Below, in pieces: positions 1-12,362 of a stretch of 64,000 nt of DNA. Numbering within the stretch: position 1 is the stretch's first letter; each line of letters starts with the position of its first letter. Source of the stretch: Liriodendron chinense (taxonomy: Eukaryota > Streptophyta > Magnoliopsida > Magnoliales > Magnoliaceae); assembly GCA_003013855.2 (NCBI GenBank), contig ML058453.1, forward strand, positions 3,465,861-3,529,860, written 5' to 3'. The position numbers were made by a program, and so were the translations under genes. The notes beneath the pieces are model-generated. The model did no database searches. It saw only the letters and a program-made list of their open reading frames with translations, and was not told where the DNA came from.

Positions 1-1
1 C

Positions 2-1326
2 GGATTCGACTGTCTCAAAGAACTTTATGCCGACGATGAAGATTTTGCAGATGCATGGAAAAAGTGCTAAGAGGGTCACCCGAGTGACATTCTAATTCAA
101 GATGGTTTCCTCTTCAAAGGAAATCGACTTTGCATTCCGCAGAGTTCATTGCGGGACAAAATTATTATCGAGCTACATGGTGGTGGCCTCGGCGGTCATC
201 TAGGACGAGATAAGACTCGAGCGATGGTGGAAGAGCTGTATTATTGGCCGCAACTTGCTCATGATGTTAGCAGGGCGGTACAACGATGTCCTATTTGTCA
301 GACCGCTAAGGGGCAATCTCAAAATACAGGTCTTTACACGCCATTACCTGTGCCAGATGCTCCTTGGGAGGATTTATCTATGGATTTTGTATTAGGGCTC
401 CCACGAACACAACGCGGCATGGACTCAGTGTTCATGGTGGTAGATGATTCTCCAAGATGGCACACTTCATTCCGTGCAAGAAGACCTCTGAGGCGGTACA
501 CGTTGCGAACCTTTTCTTCAGCGAGGTTGTGCGCCTACATGGGATTCCTAAGACGATTACTTCAGACCGGGACACAAAGTTCGTTAGCCACTTTTGGCGA
601 GCCTTGTGGAATCGATTCGGTACACGACTTCACTTCAGCAGTGCTTATTATCCACAAACAGATGGGCAGACTGAGGTCGTCAATCGCACATTGGGGAATC
701 TCATTCGTTGCCTTTCAGGTGACAAACGGAAGCAGTGGGACATGGCCATGGCTCAAGCAGAGTTTGCGTTCAACAACATGGTGAATCGATCGACAGGAAA
801 GTCTCCGTTCCAGATTGTTTATGGGTGCGTGCCTCGTCACACACTCGATTTGGTTCCCCTGCCCAAGCTTCCGGGCATGAGCATTACAGCTGAACATATG
901 GCAGACCAAATCATGGACATACATGCAGACGTGCGCAACAAATTACAGACTTCGAACGAGAAGTACAAAGAAGCGGCCGACAAACATCGATGCGTCAAAG
1001 TGTTCGAAATAGGTGATCAGGTGATGGTCCACCTACGTAAAGAGCGAATTCCTACCGGGACCTACAACAAGTTGAAACACAAGAAGATTGGACTGGTACC
1101 GATCATTCGCAAGATCAATGACAATGCCTACGTTGTTGATCTTCCGGATGACATGGAGATTTCAAGGACTTTCAACGTGACAGATTTGTACGAGTATCAT
1201 GAACCAAAGCTAGACGAGAACTCGGGGTCGAGTTCTTTCGAAGTGGAGGAGACTAATGTAGAACGGGTCGCTGATTATTTCATGGCCCAGATTGAGCAAA
1301 AGAAGACTGGTCGGGGTCGAAAGTGA
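2..1326 (+). pseudogene. Ty3/gypsy pol, 3' part (integrase), decayed
   Basis: This is the C-terminal part of a Ty3/gypsy polyprotein, entering from the left edge. It encodes integrase, which inserts the cDNA copy into the genome. Reading frame 2 opens inside the polyprotein and meets a TAA stop at 68-70. It continues through an HHCC zinc finger, with two His in ELHGGGLGGH and the two Cys in RCPICQ. The first catalytic Asp is in LSMDFVLGLP. Near 446-450 one base has been lost, and the protein continues in frame 1 from MAHFIPC. The second Asp is in ITSDRDTKF and the catalytic Glu in TDGQTEVVNR. A conserved C-terminal tail follows (GDQVMVHLRKERIPTGTY, then FNVTDLYEYHE), ending at 1324-1326. The tail is of a kind I associate with chromovirus-like lineages, but I see no certain chromodomain. 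The stop and frameshift make it non-functional. Confidence 0.9.
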
Positions 1327-2030
1327 TCTAGACCGTAAGGACCGTAAATCGGTCGTATCTCACAATCCGGAATGAGTTACGGGACGTATAATATATCAAT
1401 TTGGGGTAGCTCAAGCTACTTTAGCCAACCAACCCCACTACGTCGGGTTGCCCAAGCCGAAATCGCGAGATTCGACCGTATCGACGGTCATTAGGCTAGT
1501 TTATTTTCAGTTTTACTATTTATAGTAAGTTTTAATTCGATCATAACTTTGCATCTGTAGGGCTTTAGAGTTAGTGCCCAACATGAAAGGGGCTTAGAAT
1601 ATTTAGTAGAATAACGTGGTTGAGGCCGTTTGATAACTTTCTATTTTTTGCTGAAAACCAAGAGTTCTAATAGGATTGAACGACTTCTATAAATAGTAAG
1701 TTTACTATTTATAGTAAGTTGCGTTTTCTAGGAGTTTAAGTTGGAGTTGGATTCTGATACTTTACCTAGGTTTAGTTTCCTATTTATATGCAGTGTAATT
1801 CCGTTTTTATTCATTCATTATCAATAAATCAATTATTTGGAATTAAATTCCTCTTTTTATCTTTTATTTCTTCTCGTGGATTCGAGAAACTATCGGTTAG
1901 GGAGACGGTGATCAACCTACCACGTCCTCCCTGTGTCACAGGACCTTCCTTCCAGGAAAACAAGGTGTTGAAGAGTACTCACAGTCATGCAACGCACCTA
2001 CCAGCGTGGATATTTCGCCACTAATGGGTT
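1327..2030 (+). repeat. LTR-like 3' region of the Ty3/gypsy element
   Basis: This non-coding tail follows the integrase stop. A short palindrome around CTATTTATAGTA occurs near 1516-1531 and again near 1702-1717. A TATA-like CTATTTATATG lies near 1778. The stretch from about 1800 to 1945 ends in TTCTTCTCGTGGATTCGAGA and has a diverged relative at 52470-52560. Position after pol and a promoter-like motif fit a 3' LTR. I could not fix TG/CA ends or a target duplication, and there is no second LTR in the window to compare. Confidence 0.45.
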
Positions 2031-2310
2031 TTCAGATGGAGACCCCCCTGTTGAAACTCTGCCGAGTTTATCAACGAGGCAATGGTTCTTTTCACATTGT
2101 GCACCTAGTCGTGAACAGTTGAACACCTGTCATTAGACAATGGAAACCAGGCCTCACATGATTTTTTAGAGGTGGGCCCGCATTCTATTCGAAGTCCTGG
2201 TCGTGATTGAGATATTTTGGCCGGCAGCTGTAGCTATCCGGAGTTAATATAATTACAAGGCTTTTGTCAGCCACACCAAAGGAAAGGCGGATTGCGTGCC
2301 TGGTGACCCA
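2031..2310. other. Unassigned intergenic DNA
   Basis: I see no coding potential, terminal repeats or RNA gene here. It separates the Ty3/gypsy tail from the first palindromic element. Confidence 0.5.
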
Positions 2311-2700
2311 ATTTTATGAGGCCCACCGTGGTTAATATGTTTTATCCAGGCTGTCCATTCTTTTTGTCAGCTTGTTTTAGGATATGATCCCAAAAAATGA
2401 TGTAAACCCAAAGCTCAAGTAGACCCCACTGTAGAAAACAGTGGGGATGACAACATCCACCATTGAAACCTTCCCAAGGCTGGCCGAGATGTTTATTTGC
2501 CATCCAACTGCTCTTCAGGGCACACTAACCCGGCCGAGGGGAAAATACAAATATTAGCTTGATCTAAAACTTTTGTCGCCACCAAGGAAGTTCAATCCTA
2601 ATTGTTTCTTGTAGTTTGGTCCACTTGAGCTTTAGATCTCTTGGCAAGATAAATGGATGACACAATGTTAGGGTGGCTAACATTGAAGTGTGACTAACAG
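2311..2700. mobile_element. Degraded palindromic MITE (CCGTCCATCC-arm type)
   Basis: It begins with a weak version of the common left arm (GGCCCACC, TTTTATCCAGGCTGTCCAT). It passes through the usual centre (GCTTGATCTAAAACTTTTGT) into the right arm (TTTGGTCCACTTGAGCTTTA). The terminal part of the right arm is missing, so it is a truncated copy. Confidence 0.6.
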
Positions 2701-2779
2701 TGTGGGTGTGTGTACTAACAGTGGAATGTGTGTCGTAACCCAAAAAATAAAAAATTAAAAAAATAAAACTGCTGTCCAA

Positions 2780-3060
2780 AGCTAATGGGGTCCACCATAA
2801 TTTTTGTGAAACATCCATCCTAGTATATCTGTTTTACCAGCGCTCGTTAAGAAATTAGCCCAAAACTGAAGTAGCTCCAAAACTCATGGGCCACAAGAAA
2901 AGAAAAAGTAGAGAGGAAAGTGTATACTGTTGAAACCTTCGTGGGATACACTGTAATACTTATATGCCATCCAAACCATTCATAAGGTCAGTCTCACTGG
3001 GATGAATTGAGAACATGGTCCCATGAATATTTTAATGGGGTACGTTTCAACCCCTCTATT
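2780..3060. mobile_element. Fragment of a related palindromic MITE
   Basis: It contains the variant centre also found at 12960-13470 and 35476-35996: a CATCCAAACCATTCATAAGG stretch followed by CACTGGGATGAATTGAGA. Both ends are missing. Confidence 0.5.
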
Positions 3061-3111
3061 ACCTGTCGCATGGTCCGGTTGTGTTTTGGATTTGGCTCAT
3101 GCAGTAACATG

Positions 3112-3875
3112 TAGATTTGGGCAACGATCAGAGCCAGATCGAGTTAGCCCTAGTTTGGTTTGGCTTATTCTTGTGCCACCCTAGTTTGTGGATCGGCTCG
3201 GTTTGGGCCCCGGGCTGAACCATGCGGCTCTAGTTTGGTATGCTCCAAAAAAATCTGGTTCGAGTCGGGATTGGTTTGGTTGAAAATTTCGAACCTGGCT
3301 AAGCCGAGTTTGAACAAGTGGCGGCTTTTTTTTTGTTTGTTTGTTTAAATAGAAAAGAATTTTAAAAGTTAGAAAAAAATATAAAAGTATCTTACTACAT
3401 TATGTTTAACATCCATAAAAGGAAGAATGCGACTTCAAAATAAACATGTAAGAGCCTTTTCCAAACAAATACACAAGCATAATTTTACAAGTGCAGAAAA
3501 AGAGTATGCATTCATGTATATGTATCATTTATTATCCATGTCATCATGTACATGTATTATATATGTATTACCCATGCTGTCCATCCATTTTTACATACCA
3601 TTTTAGGACATGATCCCAAAATGGAATCATATCCAAACCTCAAAGTGGATCAAACCACAGGAAACAATGTGCTTACAATCTACCAGCTGAATTAAGCAGA
3701 GCTTTGAGCCAAGCCAAATCGGTACTGCCTTAGTTTGAGCTTGGTTTGTTTTCTCAAATGAGCTTGGCTCCCAGGCTTGACTTGGTTTGAATTTCTATTC
3801 GATCCAATCTAAGCTGAGCTTTTTCGTACCAAGCCGAGCCGAGCTTTTGAGCTGGCTTGGTTTGTGCCAGCTCTA
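3112..3875. mobile_element. hAT-like non-autonomous element
   Basis: The ends read TAGATTTGGGCA on the left and, in reverse complement, TAGAGCTGGCAC on the right, which is hAT-like. A direct repeat AGTAACATG flanks it at 3103-3111 and 3876-3884. That is 9 bp, one more than the usual hAT 8, so the exact boundary is uncertain. Repeated GAGCTTGG, GCCGAGC and GGTTTGG words fill the sub-terminal parts. The middle (3500-3780) includes a piece resembling the CCGTCCATCC arm. A relative in opposite orientation lies at about 23725-30625. It has no transposase. Confidence 0.65.
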
Positions 3876-3884
3876 AGTAACATG

Positions 3885-4462
3885 AGCTGGCAAAACGGAT
3901 GGAGTACTAGTGAATTTCTCGCAAACGTCACAGTGGGGCCCACCAACTTCTCAGTCGGGTCGCAGGCGATTCGACGTCATGTGTCGCTTCACGGGGACCA
4001 CAAGGAAAGATGGTTGCATGATCTAACCGAATAATGATACAGTGAGCTGAGTGCATCTGAAGCTTACCATGCATATTAATTGCATTTGGAGTAGGTGGCG
4101 TCTACGTCACTTGTCCTGGACTATCAATTAGGTCGAGCCGTCCTGTCAGTTGCATACAGAAATTCAAGGTCAAAGTTGTTCGTTAGAAGTAGGTTAAGTC
4201 CAATGAAAAATCCAAATCATTGATCTAATCCCTTCATTAGCTTTGTAAAGTAGTCTACTCTGGACAAAGGAACTATTTTCATTTCATGACCATTGAAAAA
4301 TTTATCTGTTAAAAGGAGCTGCAAATATTTGGAAGGTTAGAATCCTCCAATCTATATGATTTCTTTGTGGTGATCATCCATGAAAAGGGTTCGGACCCAA
4401 TGGATGGTCCAGATCAGTGATTAGATTGTCCACGTGTCTAAAATATCTGGGTGCGCTAAAAC
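3885..4462. other. Unassigned DNA before the duplicated segment
   Basis: This is single-copy in the window as far as I can see. It holds one GTGGGGCCCACC word near 3932 but no paired arm and no coding sequence. Confidence 0.4.
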
Positions 4463-4553
4463 TGTCAGCGTGACGCCGGACCACATGAGCTTGTTCCAAG
4501 GTATTGTGGGACACAGATTGCGTTCTGATACTTTCGGTAGCCACATTGCAACT

Positions 4554-4997
4554 GGACGGTGTTCTGTGGGCCCCACAATGATGTATATATATTTTATCCA
4601 CACCGTTCATCTATTTTGGATCATTATTTTAGAGTGTGAACCCAAACACGAGGAAGATTAAAAAATCAGCTAGAACACACCAAAGGAATGCATTAGTAAT
4701 TGAACTACCACCATTAAATATTCCTAAGAACCACTGTAATTTTATTTTCCATCCAACCTGTCGATTAAGTCACATGAATGAAGGGAAAATTCAAATATCA
4801 GCTTGATCCAAAACTTATGTGGCCCCCAAGAAGTTTTTATTGGCAGCGTTCAGTCCCCACTATTTCCTATTATATTGTTGACTTACGATTTTGAACTGCC
4901 TCTTTTTTGCAGTCATACCCTAAAATGATTTCCAAAAATGGATGGACGGTGAGGATAAAAGCACATTCATCATGGTGGGGCCCACAGAGCACCGTCC
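4554..4997. mobile_element. Palindromic MITE, GGACGGTG ends
   Basis: The terminal inverted repeats are GGACGGTGTTCTGTGGGCCC at the left and its imperfect complement ending GAGCACCGTCC at the right. Inside are the common arms (ACCGTTCATC at the left, ATGGATGGACGGTGAGGAT at the right). The counterpart in the second segment is 20300-20742, so insertion predates the duplication. Confidence 0.75.
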
Positions 4998-5084
4998 AGT
5001 AGCGACTACGGACTCGCTACTGCAGCGTCAGTATTGTAACCGCGTCCGATGTTGCGAGGGTGTAGTCAGTTCAGACGTTTTCAT

Positions 5085-5545
5085 TGGGTGCAACGCTTGT
5101 ACTCCAGTGGCCCATCATACTGTTTGTGTGACATCCACTCTGTCCATCAGGTGAGCCCCTCGATTTTAGGATATAAGGCTAAAATCAGCCCTATCTGCAA
5201 CTCAGATGAGCCAGAACACAGGGAATAATGGGGAGGAGACGCCATCCATATGTTTGTGCGTAGGCCCAACAGGGTGTTTATATCCCATACAAAACGTCCA
5301 TCAGGTGTGCCTCACTAGGATGAACTGATACTCCAAAATCCAACGTGATTCAGAACTCAGTACAGCAAACCGTGTGACTATGAAAGTTTTGGGAGCGATT
5401 TTATATTTTTTGCTTGTGGTGGGGCTCACAAGAGTTTCCTATACGTATGATGTTTTGGATATACGGTGAAGATGAGAATTAACACCTGTTGGACGGAGTG
5501 GATGTCACATGCACACTAAGTCGGCCCCCACAGAGACCAGCTCTT
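5085..5545. mobile_element. Palindromic MITE, variant with AACGTCCATCAGG centre
   Basis: The left arm has GACATCCACTCTGTCCATCA and the right arm GTTGGACGGAGTGGATGTCA. The centre differs from the common type. The same element occurs at 20815-21250 in the second segment. Confidence 0.6.
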
Positions 5546-6285
5546 TTACCCGCTGCGCACAACCAAGGCTGCAGCGTATTTCGGTTTGGCTAAGGCAGCT
5601 GCCGTGTTAGCTAGGGTAAAAACTACTCGGACCCAACGCATACTAGTTAATAAGATAGTAGCGGGCTCGGCGAGATGACTATACTTTATGATAACGACGA
5701 TTCATGCATGTCTATATGACTAAGGTTTTCATTATTATGCAAAAATTTAGGGTTGTGTGTGTCTATGAATGATGTTGTCCACATAAAATTAGTCAGCTAG
5801 AAGAAAAAAAAAATAATCCGATTTGGGCTCATATAGGTATTTATGAAAATTAACATAGTAAAAATGTCACCCAAATAGAAAGGTGAATTCTTTAAGATTG
5901 GTGATTGCAATACGATGCAACTCTTCCTGATTTTAGGTTCAATTTCACTTCATTTTCTTTTGTCCGAGTGTGTTCACTTTTATCTTGTAATGAAGTTTGC
6001 TGATATCTTTTTATAAGCTTTGATCGATTAATATAAGGGTTGGATTATCAACTCTCTCAAGGGTAAAACAACCGTCTCATCTCGGAAAGTTAATCATCTT
6101 TTCCATCTTGGTTTAAGTAGTTAAAAAAATATATATTTGATTGAATTTATTAATTTTTTATCTTTCAAAATATACATAAGTGCAAATGTTTGAACAATTG
6201 AACATGTACTTTTTCTTCATAACTATCGAATTTTTATAACTGAGATTTGTTAACAAATGGTAGATTAGTATGTAATTCACAATAT
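5546..6285. other. Non-coding DNA shared by both block A copies
   Basis: It corresponds to 21251-21990. It is AT-rich after about 5680, with no coding frame that survives in both copies and no terminal repeats recognised. Confidence 0.5.
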
Positions 6286-6289
6286 TCTG

Positions 6290-6990
6290 TAATAGTAATG
6301 GTGGCTATAATGGTTACTATCATCACCTTTTATGACATGGGATGTAACAGTTTTTACCAAAGTGGCCCATAACGATAATGCTGGCCGTTACGGCCATCAC
6401 CATTACCGTTATGATACGGGTCATAACGGACCTCGTATTGGCCGATACGGTTCTTTTTTATTTTTTTTAAAATATTGTTACAGGACCTTACAAGGCCGTT
6501 ACGGTCTGATACGGGGCCATATCGGTCCGATACAGGGCCGATACGTGGTTGTATTGGTCCGATATGAGATCGTTACGGCCTTTTTTTTTTTTTTTTTTTT
6601 GTAACGGTCGTTTCGACCCGTAACGCATAACTTTCATGATTGTTTCTGTTACATATCGGCTAATATGGCCAATACATAACCGTTTTGGGATACCTTGGTC
6701 TTTACGAGGCCTGTAATAACTATTATGTTCACTTTTCTAATTGAAAAAAAGTCTAAAAACCCTATACCAGCTCCGAAATAAACAATTACAAAGTCGTTAC
6801 GGCCTTTATGAAAGACATAAAAGGACGTTACAAAGTCTATAACAGCCTTTACGGATCAGTTTTTTCATTGCGGCTATTTTGACTTTTACGATCCTGTAAC
6901 ATACAATGGTTGTTAGTGTCACCTTTACATAATGGCCTACCTTTACGTAATGGCCTTTACGGCTTGTGACGACCTTTGTGGCACATCATG
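6290..6990. repeat. CCGTTACGG/CGATACGG-rich repeat region
   Basis: Short words CCGTTACGG, GATACGG and TAACGG recur on both strands, as in a family of plant MITE-like repeats. A T-run sits at about 6580-6600. The second segment has a shorter version at 21990-22300 that lacks about 350 bases (roughly 6350-6700), so part of this is probably a later insertion. Confidence 0.5.
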
Positions 6991-7039
6991 ACATGCCTTC
7001 CCTGCACATCATAACATACCTTCCCTCATCATTTATTTT

Positions 7040-7924
7040 TAAGCAGGGTTACTTCAACCTTTGGTGAAAGGGTCTTGTGTCCAGGTGTGGCTAAAATTCT
7101 TGGGCAGACCCAAACTACTCAGAACCGACCCATTGCCCACCCGTATACATATAAAGGCCATATGTGCTATGTTAGTGCATGTGGTGCATTTGGTTCTGGA
7201 TTTAGTCCTACTTCTGCTTGAGGTTACCCAATAGGTGCGAAGTTTGAGTTATTGCCCATCAGGAGCAGGGATTACCTGATGGATGGTTTGGATTTTGTAG
7301 TCCAACGCCACTTCTGCCAAAAGTGAGTCACCAATGACTTAGCAAAAGAAAGTGACAGTCTAGGGTTTCTTTAGAAGAAACAAATGAAACAAGAAAATAA
7401 AACAAAAGACTAACAATCGGTGGCCGTTGAAAACCCACAAAGAAGTGTCTACGTAGCTTCCTCAGAAGGGCCATGGAAGAAGTCTGGAATGTGTGTATTC
7501 ATTTGTACGTGACAGAGATCATGTGCCAATCTTCTCTTTTGGACTATCCTTCTATGCAGCTATTAAAAAAAAGAGAAGGATGGGAGGTCTTCAGGTCCAA
7601 CCGGCTAGAACACAAGTTTCGGTCCACCCAGCAGTTAATTTCCAACCTTTCATGTGCATGAGACATCCAGTCCATCCAAAAGGTTGGCCCACCATGTTGG
7701 GTTGTGCAAAAGTCAGCCAGACCATACTTATATTTTTCCTATTTATCAATGACTATAAATTGTTTTCTATGGTGTGGTCCACTTGATGAGTAGATGGGGA
7801 TGATTTTTGCACAAGGTAATTCTCATGGAAGATCCAGCCTACTAGAACGGTTAGATTTCACATTCACATAATAGGTTGGAAATTATCTATTGGTGTACCA
7901 TAACTTGGGGTGCAACCGAATGAC
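7040..7924. other. Non-coding DNA shared with 22350-23206
   Basis: This is the best-conserved part of block A by eye. Short open frames around 7473-7786 are not preserved between the copies (7-base and other indels near 7530), so I do not call a gene. Confidence 0.5.
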
Positions 7925-8097
7925 CATAACAGTAGAGTTGGACACGAATTGAGTTTGATTGTTTGGATTGACTCGAATCAACTCGATAAAACTCTATTTG
8001 AACATATAGGGTCCTGTTCGAAAAAAAAGTTCGGGTCGGTTTCAATCACAGCATTGCTCAGCTTGACTCGAACTCGAACTCGACTCGAATTTTGACC

Positions 8098-8212
<115 letters not shown>

Positions 8213-8220
8213 AAATAAAC

Positions 8221-8650
8221 ATGACTATGTGCCCTAGCGGACATCATTCTCCTCCTCATTTCTTGTGGTATGGTGCACTTGAGCTTTGTATCTGCCTCAT
8301 TTTTTGTTTAATGCCTCAAAATGAATTATACAAATGGATAGATAAAGTGGATAAAACAAATACATCATGGTGGTACCCACAGAGCTTTGACACCAGCTTG
8401 CTGGCTGGTATTCACGTCACCAGCCAACTCACATCCGTGGATTGGATACCACCAATCTACCCCCACCATGACCAATCTAGAGACGGACAGTCCGATCCTA
8501 TCAGTGCTCTGTAGGGCCCATAGTGATATATTTACTTATCCAAGTCATCCATCCGTTTTTTAAAGATCATTTATGACATTATCCAAAAATTGAAGTGGAT
8601 TGAAGGCTCGAATAGACCACACCACATGAAATAATAGGGATGTTAATTAT
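8221..8650. mobile_element. Rearranged palindromic MITE pieces
   Basis: A right arm comes first (8260-8420: TGGATAGATAAAGTGG, then GAGCTTTGACACCAGC and CCAGCCAACTCACATCCG). A left arm follows (8500-8640: GTAGGGCCCATAGTGATA, CATCCATCCG). The order is inverted relative to normal, so this is either two truncated copies or a rearrangement. The GACACCAGC terminal module matches the element at 54946-55481. Confidence 0.55.
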
Positions 8651-9294
8651 CTATATTATAGTTTTTAATTTAGTTAAGTACTTTAAACCTTGTGATTTGT
8701 CATTTGTGATATGTAATTTGTAAACAAATCGGTATTTATTATTTAGTCGTAGAATAAATATTTTCAAGTGAAAAAAAAGAAAAAAATTGTTTGAACTTGT
8801 TCAAACTCATAAAAATTGTAATTCATGCGTTCGAACCAAACTGAGTTTGAACAAAGTCACCTTGTTTGATTGTTTGTTCAAATATTATTTGAACATACCT
8901 GCTCAAGCAGTCGAGTAATCCAATCTAATCTATGTTCGGCCTAGTTGAGATCGTTGCACACCTTTACTTAACATGATAAAAAAAGAAGAAGATAACTTAA
9001 AAAGATAGTAAAATTCCATCTCCTTTCTACATTTCCTATAAAAGGAATGGTCTGGAAAGGCCCTTCTATCAATTTGAAAAGATCCCATACGGAGGGAAAA
9101 GTAGATTGCGTTGCGTGGTGACCCCCACATACTCCGGTCACCAATGTGTCATAGGCAAACCGTTTCCCACACTTTCGGTCCTTGCATACTACAATTTGTA
9201 CAATTATCTCCCAAAAGTGGAATGATCGGGTGCCGTTAGCAATAAGGTTGGTGTATTTTTCCAAATAATTAGAATAAAGGTGGCGGTGGTGTGG

Positions 9295-9787
9295 GGGAGC
9301 GGATTAGTGTGTAACCGTTACCGTGGGGGGCTCACCTTGATTAGTGTTTTGTATATCTACGCTGTCCATTCAATTTTTTTCAGCTCATTTTAGGACATCA
9401 TCCCAAAACTTAAGCACATCTAAGTCCCTGGTGGACCACACTAATGGAAAAAGTAGTGAATGGCCGTTGATTTTTGCAGGCCACAAAAGTTTTTGTATCA
9501 AGCTGATCTCTGAATTTTCCCTTCGTCCATATCTGTTTGACCTTATCAATGGGTTTCTGCTTACACTCAGCGCTGGGAAGTTTCTAATGGTAGGCGTTCA
9601 ATCACCACTGTTTCTTGTGGTGTGGTCCACATAAGAGTTGGATCTGATTAATTTTTAGAACCTCGTTCTAAAATGGTATAGAAAAACGGATGGACGGCAT
9701 GGATATACAACACATCATCAAGGTAGGCCTCACCTTAAGGGTAGCACCGACTAACGTGTTACCCGGGCAACACGTATTCCGCTCCCG
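9295..9787. mobile_element. Mutator-type palindromic MITE, GTGTTACC module
   Basis: It starts GGGAGCGGATTAGTGTG and ends with the complement of GGGAGCGGAATACGTGTT. The flanks GGTGGTGTG and GGTGGTACG match 7 of 9, a 9-bp target duplication as in Mutator-like elements. The inner arms are CTGTCCATTC and ACGGATGGACGGCATGGAT. Thirty bases of the same element's right end survive at 23241-23270. Confidence 0.75.
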
Positions 9788-10199
9788 GTGGTACGGCCGT
9801 GGTCTTCAAAATTCCATTCCAATTCTATTTACGGATTCGTCCAAGTGAATGACTTATTATTTATTAAACCAAGATAAGTTATTTGATACTCAGGCTGCGT
9901 ATGGTGCTTGATATGCAGGCACTTAGAATGTTCTAGTCCTGAAATCAGTTTGGCTTAACAATCTCAACCTCTGGTTGGTACTGGACGTTTGTTGAAAAAA
10001 AAAGAGAAATTGGATATTCTATCTTGACCGTCAAATAAAATACCCATCAATCTGATCATCAAACAGTCCAATAACCTTAATTTTTGCTTGCTTGCAACCC
10101 TGTGGCTCAGTGCTAGACTCGCGAGAGTTTCAACATGAGGTCCTATTGTGGTGTGAGTGTGCAGGCGTGTGTGGAGTTTGTGATAAAAAACAAAAACAA

Positions 10200-10216
10200 A
10201 GAGAGAGAGAGAGAGC
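10200..10216. repeat. (GA)n microsatellite
   Basis: A short run of GA repeats in block A copy 1. The second copy at 23570 has only a remnant. Confidence 0.8.
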
Positions 10217-10349
10217 TTAATTTTTGGTTCCTGAATCCTGATACATCTAAGTTGATACGCATAATTTGAACGCTTTAAATTAAATTACTTGCGTGATATG
10301 CAATTTTGCAGTATTGAAATGTACAATGTTCGCTTGCACCTACGTTGGG

Positions 10350-11612
10350 TGATGATATGTGCTTATGTTTTGATGAACAGGACACATGTCACTTTGTGGG
10401 CGTTCCGAGTACGAAATTATAATGGGGCTTCCAACAACCTTCCAATCCAAGGGAATTTTACAAAGTCCTTCGCTAATATAGAATTTTTTCCATTGTCACA
10501 TCACATCAGTGGGGGCTTCCAACGACGTTCCCAGTTCCATCTCAGGAAAGTTTACAAAAACCTACCTAATTAAAATAGATTTTCATTCCCATGACTTTTT
10601 TAAAGTGGGTATAAGCCATCTCATTAATACCAGTAATTATCATTAGAGTACCATCCCTTAGATTTTTTAATGGCGACTAGGGTCCACTGTGTTAGGAAGG
10701 GTGCAGTGGCTTAGGTGAGCACCATATTTATGTGGTCACTATAAAAATCAAGGGTGTGTGTCTATCTCCTAAGTGTATTCTTTGGTAAGGTTCATTTGAA
10801 TCATAGGTCAACCTGATTTTTTTTTTTCCCTGAATCTAACATGCAATTGCACATTTAATAATTGGAGTGTACGCATTATGGTTGGCCCCATAAAAAGTTA
10901 AAAGTAACATAGTGATATTTTCCTCATTTAAGGTGAATTCATGGGAATCCTGCACTTTGAAATCCACTTCAACCATTTGATTTGTATGTGAGGCAGTGAT
11001 ATTCACTTTGACTATTAGATGTATAATCATATGTTATTTTCAAGGCAAAAAAAAAAAAAAAATTAGCCTGACCTATAACTCAGTTGTGTCATACCAAAGG
11101 AAACGATTAGAAGAGATGTTCACCCTTCATTTTTACAATGCCATGGTGATGACTATGAAATCCATTTCAACCATTGATGCTGAATTATAATTTAGACATC
11201 AGGTCAAAAAATTAGGCTCATATGTGATTCAGGTAAGCTACATTAATTGAAAAAATTTAGATAGTGAGCATTGCCCTGTATCATACTGTCCATTTGAATC
11301 ACCGATGGACTTGAGTTTTGTGCCTAAAGCTTAATTAACTGAGGGTGAAGCACCTGATGGCCGGTGTGGATTTGACATAAACATCATAGTAGGTTCTCCT
11401 TAAGCCACAGCCTTATTTGCTTGCAATGGTGAACCCAAACCCATTATCTGAAATCTAATTGAAAGGTAGTCTAATGATAATGACTTAGATTAATGACTAA
11501 TGAGGTAGCTTATTGAAAATATTTTTGAAAAATGAGGCAGAATGTAAGTTTCCTATTTAAGTAGGTAGTTTTCTCTAAAGTTCCCTGACACTAAATGTGA
11601 GTCCCAGGTACG
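10350..11612. repeat. Duplicated block B, copy 1
   Basis: The start (10370-10440, with AGGACACATGTCAC and GGGCTTCCAACAACCTTC) matches 30653-30715. The rest (10440-11612) matches 49341-50282, where CAGGAAAGTTTACAAAAACC and GATTTTCATTCCCATGACTT recur. It contains a local duplication: GGGCTTCCAACAACCTTCC at about 10424 is echoed by GGGCTTCCAACGACGTTCCC at about 10514. No coding sequence is recognised. Confidence 0.8.
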
Positions 11613-11676
11613 CTTACCATCAAACATCTCACGAGCAAAGTTCCTCGTTTGGGAAGTTCCGGCAGCCGTAGATAAG

Positions 11677-12006
11677 ATGGAGGGATCGAGGTGGAGGGAA
11701 CCGGCCAACGGAGCACCGGGAGAAGAAGCTAGCAAACGTAAGATTTGTGGCAGAGGACGCATCAAGCGCGAGATTTTCGCCTGTTTTGTTCGAAAGCTGA
11801 AGCTCCTGGCCTTGTACGCCTGTCGTTGGTGCGATGGAATTGTAATGGAGGCTAGTGTTTACCACATGACCACAAGAAAGTTTTATCTGTTGTTGTGTTT
11901 GGTTATATATCTTTCTTTCCTTACATGTATGAATTCTCATCCGTCAATGACATTTTCTTTGATGGTTTTATATTCCCATTTTATGGATTTACCTTTCTTT
12001 TTTTAA
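11677..12006 (+). other. Unrecognised short open frame, possible first exon
   Basis: An ATG at 11677 opens a frame in a locally GC-richer patch. Its first 20 codons (MEGSRWREPANGAPGEEASK) are followed by a consensus-like donor, GTAAGATTTG, near 11738. This patch is absent from the second segment, where similarity stops at about 11612. I do not recognise the peptide. It could be a captured or relict exon, or chance. Confidence 0.2.
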
Positions 12007-12073
12007 TTTTAAATTTCTATGAACTCAATGGCTTCCTTTTCTTTTACATGGTCGTCCAGGAATGTGTTGTAAG

Positions 12074-12330
12074 CAAGGTTTTGAAACTCGGTTTCGGAGT
12101 GCGGCTCATTCCGATATCAGACCTTGTCGTATCGACAAAACCAAGACGAATTGTCTGGGCAAAATGAAAGATTTTTATTTTTTAAATAAGAACCGTCCAA
12201 CTCGGTCCAACTCCGTCCGTAACATAAACGCCTGTTCGCACCAGCTCTTATATGCAGAATGCTTTGAAGTAAATTAGAAATGGTTCGATATCCACGTTGA
12301 ACCCGGTGGGACTGGTTTTTAAAACATTGA
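12074..12330. mobile_element. Small MITE with CAAGGTTTTGAAACTCGG ends
   Basis: The left end CAAGGTTTTGAAACTCGG is complemented by the right end, which reads CAATGTTTTAAAAACCAGTC in reverse. It is about 257 bp with no coding capacity. The target duplication could not be settled. Confidence 0.55.
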
Positions 12331-12362
12331 ATGAGGAGTCCGTCTTTGCCTACGCCTTCGAC

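Noticed and set aside
7473..7786. Two overlapping open frames in block A
   Set aside because: Neither frame is preserved in the paralogous 22740-23034, which differs by frame-changing indels, so there is no sign of selection.
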